From Trema orientale (Eukaryota > Streptophyta > Magnoliopsida > Rosales > Cannabaceae): a stretch of 64,000 nt of DNA. The notes beneath the pieces are model-generated. The model did no database searches. It saw only the letters and a program-made list of their open reading frames with translations, and had not been told where the DNA came from. Positions 54,553 through 64,000 of this stretch are shown piece by piece; positions within the stretch are counted from its first letter, which is position 1; every line of letters starts with the position of its first letter. The stretch spans positions 1-64,000 of the forward strand of contig JXTC01000523.1 of assembly GCA_002914845.1 (NCBI GenBank), in the 5' to 3' direction. The position numbers were made by a program, and so were the translations under genes.

Positions 54553-56601
54553 TTAGGATTAGGAGTTTTTGGAGTCTGATTCGCAGATTCAGAATCTCGT
54601 TCGCTGCTTTTCTGAATTGCGAGTTCGTAGCTTGAATTTGAAGAAGAGAGAACTTTCATTATGTGAGTGCTCATTACAGGTCTAAACGGTTTTGAAATTG
54701 GTGAAGTCGGCCTCTCTAATTTGTATTGCATGGCTCTGGACTTGGTGTTAGACCCTACCATGACAGTTGATAAAGTAGGATAATTTGTCTGGCGTCGTAT
54801 TCGGCGAATGACAAGCTTACCTCATCATGTTGGGGAGAAAAGAACTTAAAAATATGTAAACCTTTTGAAGGAGTATGAATATGTTTTTTTCGGGGGAGGG
54901 TTTTCCGTTTTAAGTTTTGTTATTCTTATTTTGTCAATTCTAAGTTAGTAGTTGAATTTTGATCCATGCAGGCTCATCGTTATCCTGAGCATGGAAACCA
55001 TTATACTGGACTGTGATATAATTGGGAATCCAAAATTTTTGGTCGAGTCTGGTTCAACAGCTCAGAAGATGCAGCCTAATGTTAATTTACAGCGGCCAGC
55101 CAGGGTTCCCAATACTCGTTTCGGAGCCCAAAATTCTGTAGCCAATTTGCAGACTTCTGTAGCCAATGTGCAGACTTTCCGGCCTGCTGTTCAACCTCCT
55201 TACCAACCACCTCCTAGTTACAAAAGTCATGGCCCTATCCTGAAGAATGAGGCACCTGCTCGAATCATTCCTATTGCTGCATTGAATCCATATCAAGGAA
55301 GGTGGGCTATCAAGGCAAGAGTAACTGCAAAAGGGGATCTTCGTCGGTATAATAATGCCCGGGGAGATGGAAAGGTGTTCTCCTTTGACCTTCTTGACTC
55401 TGATGGAGGGGAAATACGAGTCACCTGCTTCAATGCTGTTGTTGACCGCTTTTATGATGCTATAGAGGTGGGTAAAGTCTATTTGATTTCAAAGGGTAGC
55501 TTAAAACCTGCCCAGAAGAACTTCAACCATCTGAAAAATGAGTGGGAAATATTTCTAGAGGCAACGTCAACTGTTGATCTTTGCCCTGATGAAGATGGTT
55601 CTATACCAAGACAGCAGTTTTCCTTTAGACCTATCAGCAATATTGAAAATGCCGATAGTAACTCTATTCTTGACGTTATTGGTATCATTGTGTCTGTGAA
55701 TCCATCTGTTCCTATCTTGAGAAAGAATGGAATGGAAACTCAGAGAAGAATTCTTAATCTAAAGGATTGGTCGGGCAGAAGTGTTGAGCTAACCCTATGG
55801 GGGGAATTCTGTAATAGAGAAGGTCAGAAGCTGCAAGATATGTTTGATTCTGGATTCTGCCCTGTTTTAGCTGTAAAAGCAGGGAAGGTTAACGACTTCA
55901 GTGGGAAATCAATAGGTACAATTTCTTCCACTCAACTCTTCGTAAACCCAGATTTCCCTGAGGCTCATAGCTTGAGGGACTGGTTTGATCGAGGGGGCAA
56001 GGATACTGCATCTCTGTCCATTTCGAAAGACAATGTGCCAGGAGCGCCTAAGAATGAGGTACGGAAAACTATATCTCAAATCAAGGATGAAGGTCTTGGA
56101 AGATCGGATAAGCCGGACTGGGTCACTGTGAAGGCTACCATAACTTTCATCAAAACCGATAATTTCTGTTACACAGCGTGCCCATTGATGATTGGGGATA
56201 GGCAATGTAATAAAAAAGCGACAAGGTCAGGTAACAGATGGCAGTGTGACAGATGTAATCAAGAATTCGAAGAGTGTGATTACAGATACCTTCTTCAAGC
56301 CCAAATTCAAGACCACACAGGATTGACTTGGGTGACAGCGTTTCAGGAGTCCGGGGAAGAGATCTTGGGTTGCTCAGCAAAGGATTTGTACTTGTTGAAG
56401 TATGAAGAGCAGGATGATGCCAGATTTGGGGACATAATTCGACGAAGGGTTTTCAACGAATTTCTTTTCAGGCTCAAGATAAAAGAGGAGATATACGGTG
56501 ATGAGCAGAGGGTGAAAATCACTGTAGTTAAGGCTGATAGAGTGAACTACTCTGCTGAAAGCAAGTATTTGCTCGATTCAATATTGAAGCCCTCCCGGTA
56601 A
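53970..56601 (+). CDS. RPA70A: Replication protein A 70-kDa subunit (RPA1)
   Basis: Two exons, 53970-54229 and 54972-56601, join in frame to 629 residues. RPA1 is the main single-stranded DNA-binding subunit of the nuclear RPA heterotrimer used in replication, repair and recombination. Domains in order: N-terminal OB fold (about 1-115) from exon 1 and the start of exon 2; a Pro/Gln-rich linker; DBD-A (about 195-300, RWAIKARVTAKGDLRRY); DBD-B (about 315-420, RILNLKDWSGRSVELTLWG); DBD-C (about 455-620) with a zinc ribbon C490-x8-C499-x12-C512-x2-C515. The length is close to plant RPA70A (about 640), and there is no C-terminal CCHC knuckle extension as in RPA70C/E types. The start codon begins the family-typical first OB fold. 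It converges with PSBX, 503 bp apart. Confidence 0.95.
54516..54553. repeat. Compound (TA)n(CA)n microsatellite in the RPA70 intron
   Basis: A TATATA run passes directly into ACACAC. It is intronic and does not affect the reading frame. Confidence 0.9.
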
Positions 56602-57104
56602 TCATTAATACCAAATCGATGAATAGATTTTAAGTAGTAGCTTTCGTTACCGAGAGCTGATTTTCAGGTCGTGGAATTTGTTATTTCAATGATTCTCCGC
56701 AGATAACATTGGTATGTGCCTCGTATATTTAGTTTTAGCGATCATTGGTTCTACAAAACTATTAATTGAGTATAGAGGAAAATTTTTTATTTTCATTATT
56801 TTAGTAATGTGTTGTAGCCTTAGCACTGAGGCATTTAACATCAGAACTATTCAAGTTGCCAAAATCTTACAGAAGAAGTCAGCATCTCATCTCAGCTAAT
56901 CTCATAATTAAGAATTTTAGAATTCACAGTTTCTTCCCCGGAAATATAAAGCTGAAGAGAGCAACACAATATTACACGAACAAAACACGAAAAACACAGA
57001 AAGAGACACCATTACATTACATAAACAGATTACATTAAAAACGAAAAATCAAGAATTTTCCATAATTCTCAATAAACTAAAAAAACCAAACTTTCTCCCC
57101 CAAC
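56602..57104. other. Shared 3' region of RPA70 and PSBX
   Basis: About 500 bp between two convergent coding regions, presumably both 3' UTRs and their poly(A) sites. Short open frames here lack motifs. Confidence 0.55.
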
Positions 57105-57503
<399 letters not shown>

Positions 57504-57655
57504 TTAGGAGTGCGGAATGTGAGAGTTGGTTTTGAGAGGGAATGGGAATGGGAGAGGGGTTTGGTGTTTTGATAGAGAGGTGGGAATCGGAGTCTGGCTA
57601 AATGAGAGGTGGGAGATTTCGGATTTTGGGTGACCTTGTCTTTTCAATCCCAGTC

Positions 57656-57712
57656 CTACGTGGCGGATTCTCCTTTCGTTCTTGGTGGATAAGGTTATCT
57701 TATTGGTCCAAT
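57656..57712 (-). promoter_or_regulatory. Light-type promoter elements of PSBX
   Basis: Read on either strand: an ACGTGGC core (57658-57664), the palindromic I-box pair GATAAGGTTATC (57688-57699) and the palindrome ATTGGTCCAAT (57702-57712), which gives CCAAT on both strands. They lie 185-240 bp before the start codon. I-box plus ACGT core is the classic light-responsive pair of photosynthesis genes. The function is inferred from motifs. Confidence 0.6.
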
Positions 57713-57848
57713 CGCCATCAAGTTACAAATTTTCCCGGTGGGTTTTCAATTTTCGTTGTTGCCAGTTCGTTGGTTAGTGGTGAACGGCTTCTCTGTCTTT
57801 CTGGGCCTGAGGACTGTTGTAACGCTTGGGCTTGGTGCTTTACGTGTC

Positions 57849-58131
57849 GAATAAATTAGGTGAATACCACTTTTTTTCTCTCATTAATTAAATCTACCAC
57901 TATACCACTTTTTAAAATAAATTCTTGATGAATTCTTGACGAATTCTTGATGATCTCGATCGATTCTTGACAGATTCTTGACGTCAGTAGTAATCTTGAC
58001 AGATTCTTGATGGATTCTTGATGAATTTTTGATAGATTCTTGACTAATTCCCTCCCAAATGTGGTAGAATCTAATAGTGATGGTAAATTTAGTTAAACAT
58101 TTGAAAAAAGTGGTAATTGTCTACTTAACCC
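57849..58131. mobile_element. Mutator-like MITE with minisatellite, copy 2
   Basis: A 283-bp element with the same tips as 12153-12611 (GAATAAATTAG ... TACTTAACCC) and near-identical flanking parts of its interior (CATTAATTAAATCTACCAC; AGTTAAACATTTGAAAAAAG). It is flanked by TTACGTGTC (57840-57848) and TTAGGTGTC (58132-58140), 8 of 9 identical. The internal GATTCTTGAC array is only about 120 bp, against about 300 bp in copy 1. It lies about 375 bp upstream of PSBX. Confidence 0.88.
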
Positions 58132-59285
58132 TTAGGTGTCTCGGCAATATGATTTGGGCTCTTGTATTTGTGAACCTTGTTTTTAGAAAAAACACGAAAT
58201 ATCCTTTTTACCTATTCCGTTTCAAAACATACCCCTTTTTAATATGTTTAACTTTAAAATTCCTTTTTATTAAAGTTCTTACTTCTATTCCGTTTTTACC
58301 CTTATCCCTATATTACGCAACTTATATCTGGACTTGGAACCGACATAGAAATGTGGGAACTGGGAGTGGCGAAACTGGTGGCGGCGCTAGTGCCGAGGGA
58401 TAGGATTCACGGCAGTCGTGGACAGCGACACCTATCTTCTGGCCGAGGCTATAATATTCGAGAAATTGCAGATGAAGTAAAAGACACCTCGTTCGATCAG
58501 TGGAATGATCGCTAGACCGCCATTGATGATCTTGATGGGGATCTATGAGGTGCAGCTCTCGTACTCTTGCCTCATGACTTGAATCACGTTGTAACGATCT
58601 GTTTTGAAGTATAAAACTGTTGAGAAAGTAACAAATATATGGTTGAGGACTTCTTGACAATTTTTTTCCAATGCTCGTGGTTTTTCTCGGAAAATTTTGG
58701 CGGTGAAGCCTCCAAGGTGATACATTTCGTAGATCTAGATCCTATAAGTGAGTGACTTTTGTTTTAGGTTGTTAAAATGGTTTAGGTATGAGAGATTTGA
58801 AAATGTTAAAAATCATGGTAAATTGTTACCGGAAAATGAAAGAAGAGAAAATATTCAAACTTTCTAGATAAAATAGAACCATAATTAAAAATCCTTTCAC
58901 TTTATTTTCTTTGCTTTGCTTGCTGTTAAAATTGGCGCAAATGGTTTCAGAAGACTTTCTTTTTTCATATACATACGATTACTTTGCCACAGTTTCTTGA
59001 AAATTTAGGAGCTGACACCAATTTTTATTTCATTTATTTGCAGTATAATATTTTCATATTGATCTATTTATTCACAGTGCCCCAGTATCAACTAATTGGT
59101 ATTTTATTTAATTAAAAAAAATAGCCTTTAAAAAATATCTTTAATCGTGGACAATCTACAAGTTGACTAGTAGATTTAGCTGATTGTTAATTAAATTGAA
59201 TGAAAATGGCTTTGAAAAACATATATTGAAAAGGAATTATAACCTTGGAAAAAAAATGGTAGCACAAGAAGTAGTATAATAATTA
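58132..59285. other. Intergenic DNA, no gene recognised
   Basis: Open frames on both strands at 58.1-58.7 kb are GC-richer than the surroundings (GGCGAAACTGGTGGCGGC), but no family motif or splice model was found. A degraded gene piece is possible. Confidence 0.4.
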
Positions 59286-59286
59286 G

Positions 59287-59870
59287 TTACCTATAGTGGT
59301 AAATAAGTGATATATCACATTATAATAATAGTAAATAAATAATTTACTAATTTATAATAGTGGCAAATAAATGATATACCACATCATAATAATAGTAAAT
59401 AAGTAATAGACTAAAAGTATAATGGTAAATATTCTATCATGTACAAGTAGTAAATTTTTTTAAGTCATGGAAAATAAATGATATACCAACTTGTAATAGA
59501 GGTAAATAAGTGATTTATTAAGGGTATAACGGTAAATATGCCACTATGTACAAGTGGTAAATTTTTTCAAGTCATAGTAAATAAATGATATACCACTTCA
59601 TAATAGTGATAAATAAGTGATTTACTAGGGTTATAATGGTAAATATGCCACTGTATATGAGTGATAAATTTTTTTCAAGTCACGATAAATAAATAATATA
59701 CCACCTCATAATAGTGGTAAATAAGTGATTTACTAGGGGTATAATGATAAATATGCCACTGTATATGAGCGATAAATTTTTTTAAGTCATGGTAAATAAA
59801 TTATATACCAGCTTATAATAGTGGTAAATAAATAATTTACCAATGGTATAATGGTAAACTCTAATGATTA
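59287..59870. repeat. Tandem array, unit 107 bp, about 5 copies
   Basis: The landmark AGTGGTAAATAAGTGAT-type segment recurs at about 59394, 59501, 59608, 59716 and 59823, a period of 107-108 bp, with a diverged lead-in from 59287. Each unit also holds GGTAAATATGCCACT, AATTTTTTTCAAGTCA and AATGATATACCAC. It does not code, because stops occur in all frames. Confidence 0.9.
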
Positions 59871-60036
59871 TTATTGAGAAAAGGATATTGTTAATAAATT
59901 AAAAAGGTATATCTACTAAATCATACATTTAAAAGTCGGGGCATTTCTGTTCAATCTCTTTGTTTTTAAATATACTACCCTACTTTTTTCCATTAAAAAG
60001 TCAATAGTAGTCTTCAACTTTATGAGTTTTTATACG

Positions 60037-60197
60037 GGGCAATGCTAGTGTCCAATGCGACGTGAGGCATAATTTTGATATTGTATGATTATAATTAATA
60101 AGTTAGATCCTACATAGGTCACGTGAAGTGTAACAACGAATAACAGACTAACACATCATGTATTGTTGAACATCATATGATATCTCTTAGCATTCAA
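60037..60197. mobile_element. Small MITE, CAATGCTA family, copy 3
   Basis: The ends GGCAATGCTAGTGTCC and GATATCTCTTAGCATTC are inverted counterparts like those at 17253 and 39515. The interior differs. Confidence 0.5.
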
Positions 60198-60754
60198 ATA
60201 TTATTTATAAAGTTATTTATGTAATTTTATATGCCCAAGTGATAGTTGTTTGAATAAAAAGTCTGTTATTATGTTTAGGACCTATTTGAGATGACTTTCA
60301 AAGTAAAAGAGTTAGAAGACCTTCCTCTATGCCTCATTAAAAATGTCTTTTAAATAGAAAAAAGTCTTATGAGAATTCATCCAAACATTCTTAAAAATAA
60401 TTTTTGGTTCTAAAGGGTCTTTAGAAGCTATGCCAAACAAGCCCTTAGTTTCGACATTGTTGATCATCATTATTAATTTTTCCTCCTTTTCTACTACTAT
60501 GTAATAAAAATGAATACGCTTTGGGAACTGGATTATTCGAGTTGCATCTTTTATTTTATGTTATTTTTCGTAACATATCTAAATAATGGGTCCCATTATT
60601 TGTAGGGTGACAAAGTATATGTTGGCATTTTATACTTCTCATACATAGCTCAAAAATTTCTGATTTATTATAATAGTACCAATAACAAAAACATTAGCAT
60701 TTCTAATCATTTTTTTCTTCAAGTTTTATCAATACTAATATTATATTATTCAGG

Positions 60755-60832
60755 TGGTCGCAAGTTTAGCCTGATTGGTAACCACACCTATTTCTAATGT
60801 TGAAGTCTAGAGACCAATTCCCCACCCCTAAT
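60755..60832 (+). repeat. Possible tRNA-derived SINE fragment
   Basis: GGTCGCAAGTTTAGCCTGATTGG resembles a tRNA head with an A-box (TAGCCTGATTGG). It is followed about 40 bp later by a weak B-box-like part (TCTAGAGACCAATTCCCC) and an A-rich tail. There is no intact tRNA fold, and SINE identity is a guess. Confidence 0.3.
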
Positions 60833-60860
60833 ATCAAAAAATAATATATATATATAGAGA

Positions 60861-60970
60861 GATTGCCAATTCAAGTAGGTATTTTTTTTAACCTATGTAT
60901 AGGTATTTTTTTTCAACTGTTGGATCATCATCTAACAGTGATCTAACAGCTATAATGATATGCATATATC
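60861..60970 (-). mobile_element. TA-tract MITE family, copy 8 (truncated)
   Basis: After a (TA)n run it starts GATTGCCAATTCAAGTAGGT and continues through TGTTGGATCATCATCTAACA to about 60.97 kb, where similarity stops. It is the left half of a reversed copy. Confidence 0.75.
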
Positions 60971-61831
60971 TCCTTTTTAATGGCTCTGGGACGTATAGAT
61001 TATAATACTATGGTGCACGCACTAGGGATGTTTGAAGAATTTAATGAAATTTTCGAACGTAATACGGAAAGAAAATTTACATGCCAAAACAATAGAAAAG
61101 GGTCATCATATTATACTCTACATAATCATCTTCGTACTGGAGAGTGTAAAACAGGTATCTTATTGATCGCTAGTCTTTGATTTTTTGTTTGTAATCCCAA
61201 CAAAATCTGTTGTTTTTAACAACAAAAGAACCTTGAATCTGAAGTACATGACTCCAAAAGAATCAGGAGGCAGGGGGAAACAAATAAATAATGAGAGAAA
61301 TCCACAATAAGCATTCCCAAAAGTGAACTTTCATCAATGAGGAAGATAAACTCACTTGACAAATAATCTACAAAACCTACAACAATCTTGTTTCTTTACA
61401 CTCTATGCCCTTTCCTTCATCCGCACCTGTCATTAAAAATGTACAATTCAGTTCATAATCACTGACAAAAAGAGATGCTAAAATCATGTGTTGAAATGGA
61501 TTATATCACCAAGACATCTATTGAGATCCTTGACAAGCTGCAGATATACAAGAATTCAAGAATTCACAATTAGGGCCGAAAGCATCGCACAGAATTACAG
61601 GACCGACCACAAAAGGCCATATTTTCTGAGGACCTCCAGCGTCAATTGTCATGGAGTCGTGACGGGGATTATAAGAACAAAAAATAAAGATTCGAAGTAA
61701 TAGCTTTAAGGTTCCTTTTCCTAAATCTACCAATAACAATGAATCCAAAAGTCTCGATGCAAGAAATAATACAAAGATTAGTCATTTTTTATGAGAAGAA
61801 GAATACATACATGTACATGCAGGGGAAAAGA
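60971..61831. other. 3' flank of the MscS-like channel gene
   Basis: Presumably contains the 3' UTR (minus strand). An open frame at 60980-61180 (plus) with NTERKFTCQNNRKGSSYYTL was not recognised as any family and is left uncalled. Confidence 0.45.
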
Positions 61832-64000
61832 TCATCGCCATGTGGATTGAAGTGCTGAGGCTGCAGCTGAACCGACATAGTTGACATGAACTTCTTGAGG
61901 AAGCAGGCGATATTTTATACCGAGTTCTTCGAATATTTTCTTCAACTCTAATACTAGTTCGGATCTTCGGCTACTCTTGTCCCCATAGTTCTGAAAATTG
62001 ATTGTATGCGTAACGTAAAGACCTATTGACATCTTGTTCACATCCTCAATATCCTTAACCACCACGCTGTGACCAGGACGCCAGTGCTGGGGTTTGCTCT
62101 CCAGATACCTGAAGTTTTTTAATTTTTTTATGAAGTTTAACGACGTCTCTATTGATACAGGGAGCAAGAGGTAGGCACTATTATTAAAGGAATTCAAAAT
62201 ACAGCTTAATTTACGAAGAGAGAACCAAATGAAAGACGAAAATGATAACAACAAAAACAAAAAAATTCAAACCTCTGCTTACTACAATAAAGACATATAA
62301 TGAGTTCTCATAGATTTAAAGAAGAAAACCATAGCAAGGATTTAGTCCCCCTCTCATCAATATTGACAATGGAAGCAAATATTATTATGATAAGCAATTT
62401 AACTTTGTAACTAATGCTGCCATTTTCGTCTATGGAATTATAAGAAAAAACCTATTTTCCAGCTATTGAGTTCAGTGGTGGGCTACGTCTGTGTATCATG
62501 ATTATGTATAAGATTTTAAGACCAAATTCATGCTAAATAGTTAAGATGCAAGGTAAGAAAAAGGTCCACATACGCTTTCACTCTTGCTTTAAGAGCTCCA
62601 ATAGTCTCAATTGACGTAGAGAAATCAACAGCAAATTCGACAGCATCGCTCATTTCAGGACTCCTGTAGAAGTTGCTGATGGGCTTTGTTGCTAGAACTG
62701 AATTTGGATAAAAGATTTTCTCATTGTCATATCTCAAGAAGACTGTTGTCAAAATGTTCATCTCTTCAACAACCATCTGTGAGGTATCAACATGTCAAGC
62801 TGGTTCATGTTACCAAATATCAAGCTTCAAGGAAATAAAAGACATGGTAAGAGACTTACCTGTACTCCATCAACAACACAACGGTCCCCTACATCAAATG
62901 GGTGCATCACAAACACAAATATGATGGCTTCAAACACAGTCTTAGCAGTGTTACCAAACACAAACACAATCAGTAGAATCTGGGATGAAATGAAGACGAG
63001 TATTTGTGTCGTCAAAAATCCCATCAAGATCAACCACACTATAATGATCACAACAACTACAATCACAGAGGAAAGCCTATTTAATTCCTCTATTGCTGTT
63101 TTCGTATCGTTTAATGAATGAGCTAGTGATTTGCGTTCAAGGTAAACATTGACCTGCACACAAGACAAATTTAACAATTAAGAACATGGAATGCCTCTCA
63201 GACAGAGTTTTGTATGGCACCAATGATAGTGATAGTATAGGCCTCCAGGGTCATGTAGAAGAGATGGTCTTAAGACTTGCAACAAACTGCCGCAACTTGA
63301 TGTCAGACCAACCATCGACACTATGTATTTTGTATACAGTTTCTTGGATGATACATACTCACGTATGGTTAATTGACAGAATAACTTATATCAAAAGAAG
63401 AAACCAAGTAAATGAAGAAAGTACCAGATCTCATTATCCTAATTTATATGTAGCAAAATAAGAAACTTTTACTAATAAAATAAAAACTTACCAGCCAGTT
63501 CTTCAAAGATTTTCTCCTTACTTTTCCAGTTTTTGCGGCTCCTTCAATCATCGGAAGCACAAGATCAACCTCCTCTTTTTTCAGGAAGCGCAAGAGGTCT
63601 TCTTCATCAATGTACCTAGTCCATTCAACAGTGACTAAACTTGAGAAAATATCCGATTTAAATGTGAAATCGTCAGAATATACCAATAACCAAAAAGGAT
63701 AGATTTTCTTACTTGCTTCCATGCTTGGCTACATTCTGAAAAATCCGATAAGCAGCAGCCTTTGCTTCCCACTCACTAGTAATCTGCTCATCCTCGTCCT
63801 CATCATCTTCTAGAGTATTGGAAATGGTAGACAACCCAGAACCCCTTATCACACTAATCAACGCTTTCATGGTCCAAGCAGAAACTTTCTCTTGCTTCAT
63901 CTTTTTGAGCTTTTCGACATCAATAACCTCTCCTTTACCCAGTTGTTTCTCCTCACCCTTTTCCCTCTTCAAATTTCTGAAACTCAACTGTCCTGTACTC
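61832..64000 (-). CDS. MSL10: MscS-like mechanosensitive channel, MSL10 type, 3' part
   Basis: The gene enters from the right edge. Minus-strand exons are 64000-63713 (open at the edge), 63615-63492, 63153-62860, 62776-62574 and 62108-61832, all in frame through GT-AG introns, giving the last 394 residues. Seen in order: a charged cytosolic loop with an acidic run (LEDDEDEDEQ); two membrane segments (VIVVVVIIIVWLILMGFL and ILVFISSQILLIVFVFGNT); the MscS pore-to-beta region (TVFEAIIFVFVMHPFDVGDR, then VDGVQMVVEEMNILTTVFLR and PNSVLATKPISNFYRSP); and a C-terminal soluble part ending NYVGSAAASALQSTWR. This is the plasma-membrane branch (MSL4-10) of plant MscS-like tension-gated channels. The N-terminal part and first membrane helices lie outside the window. 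The choice of MSL10 over its close relatives is a best guess. Confidence 0.9.

Larger units (their letters stand above)
59871..60860. other. Intergenic DNA with a small MITE and a SINE-like patch
   Basis: Contains the CAATGCTA-type element (60037-60197) and a tRNA-like patch (60755-60832), listed separately. Otherwise AT-rich with no coding signal. Confidence 0.5.

Noticed and set aside
55087..56380. Several minus-strand open frames across RPA70
   Set aside because: All lie inside the large RPA70 exon and have no domain features.
60755..60832. tRNA gene
   Set aside because: There is an A-box-like head, but no acceptor-stem pairing or proper T-arm; kept only as a weak SINE-like patch.
60980..61180. 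Plus-strand frame with FTCQNNRKGSSYYTL and a Cys/His pattern, possibly a transposase zinc finger
   Set aside because: Only one partial Cys/His set is present and no flanking transposase sequence was recognised; too weak to call.
61518..61748. Minus-strand frame just downstream of the MSL stop codon
   Set aside because: It lies in the probable 3' UTR, has no MscS or other family motif, and the channel protein already ends with its typical C-terminus.

Overview
The window is nuclear DNA of a flowering plant, almost certainly a eudicot. The evidence is strongly AT-rich intergenic DNA, GT-AG introns, plant-specific genes (an EARLY FLOWERING 4-like protein, a thermospermine synthase and a nuclear-encoded photosystem II PsbX with a bipartite transit peptide), and dense plant-type transposon debris. 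The species cannot be named from the sequence alone. There is no CRISPR array, operon or phage-like region, and no tRNA or rRNA gene was recognised.

Six genes can be supported. In order they are: an ELF4-like clock gene (26.6-27.0 kb, +, 5' UTR intron from about 25.3 kb); cytosolic ribosomal protein S3 (36.4-38.8 kb, +, 6 exons); an ACL5-type thermospermine synthase (41.3-47.2 kb, +, 10 exons); the large subunit of replication protein A (54.0-56.6 kb, +, 2 exons); PSBX (57.1-57.5 kb, -, 1 exon), convergent with RPA70; and the 3' part of an MscS-like mechanosensitive channel gene (61.8 kb to beyond the right edge, -). Every splice junction was placed by hand so that the frame and family alignment are kept. 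None of the six coding regions shows a disabling mutation. They form no common pathway. As remembered, however, ELF4-L3, RPA70A and PSBX also lie near each other on Arabidopsis chromosome 2, so part of the order looks like old synteny.

The first 25 kb, and the gaps between genes, are transposon graveyard. They contain two LINE remnants, a Copia deletion derivative, possible solo LTRs, a CACTA element inside an ACL5 intron, and a long-TIR element nested in another fold-back element at 30.8-33.4 kb. Many MITEs are present, several with readable target-site duplications: 9 bp at 5.6, 12.2, 35.9 and 57.8 kb (Mutator-like), and 8 bp at 13.8 and 18.0 kb (hAT-like). Eight copies of one MITE family mostly sit in (TA)n tracts, four of them side by side just behind ACL5. 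Separate tandem arrays lie at 34.9-35.6 kb (palindromic units) and 59.3-59.9 kb (107-bp units).

No new multi-gene system is visible. The points most worth a second look are a MITE that splits the RPS3 promoter, a hydrophobic N-terminus on the thermospermine synthase, a mobile MITE carrying its own expandable minisatellite, and the MITE family that targets TA microsatellites.
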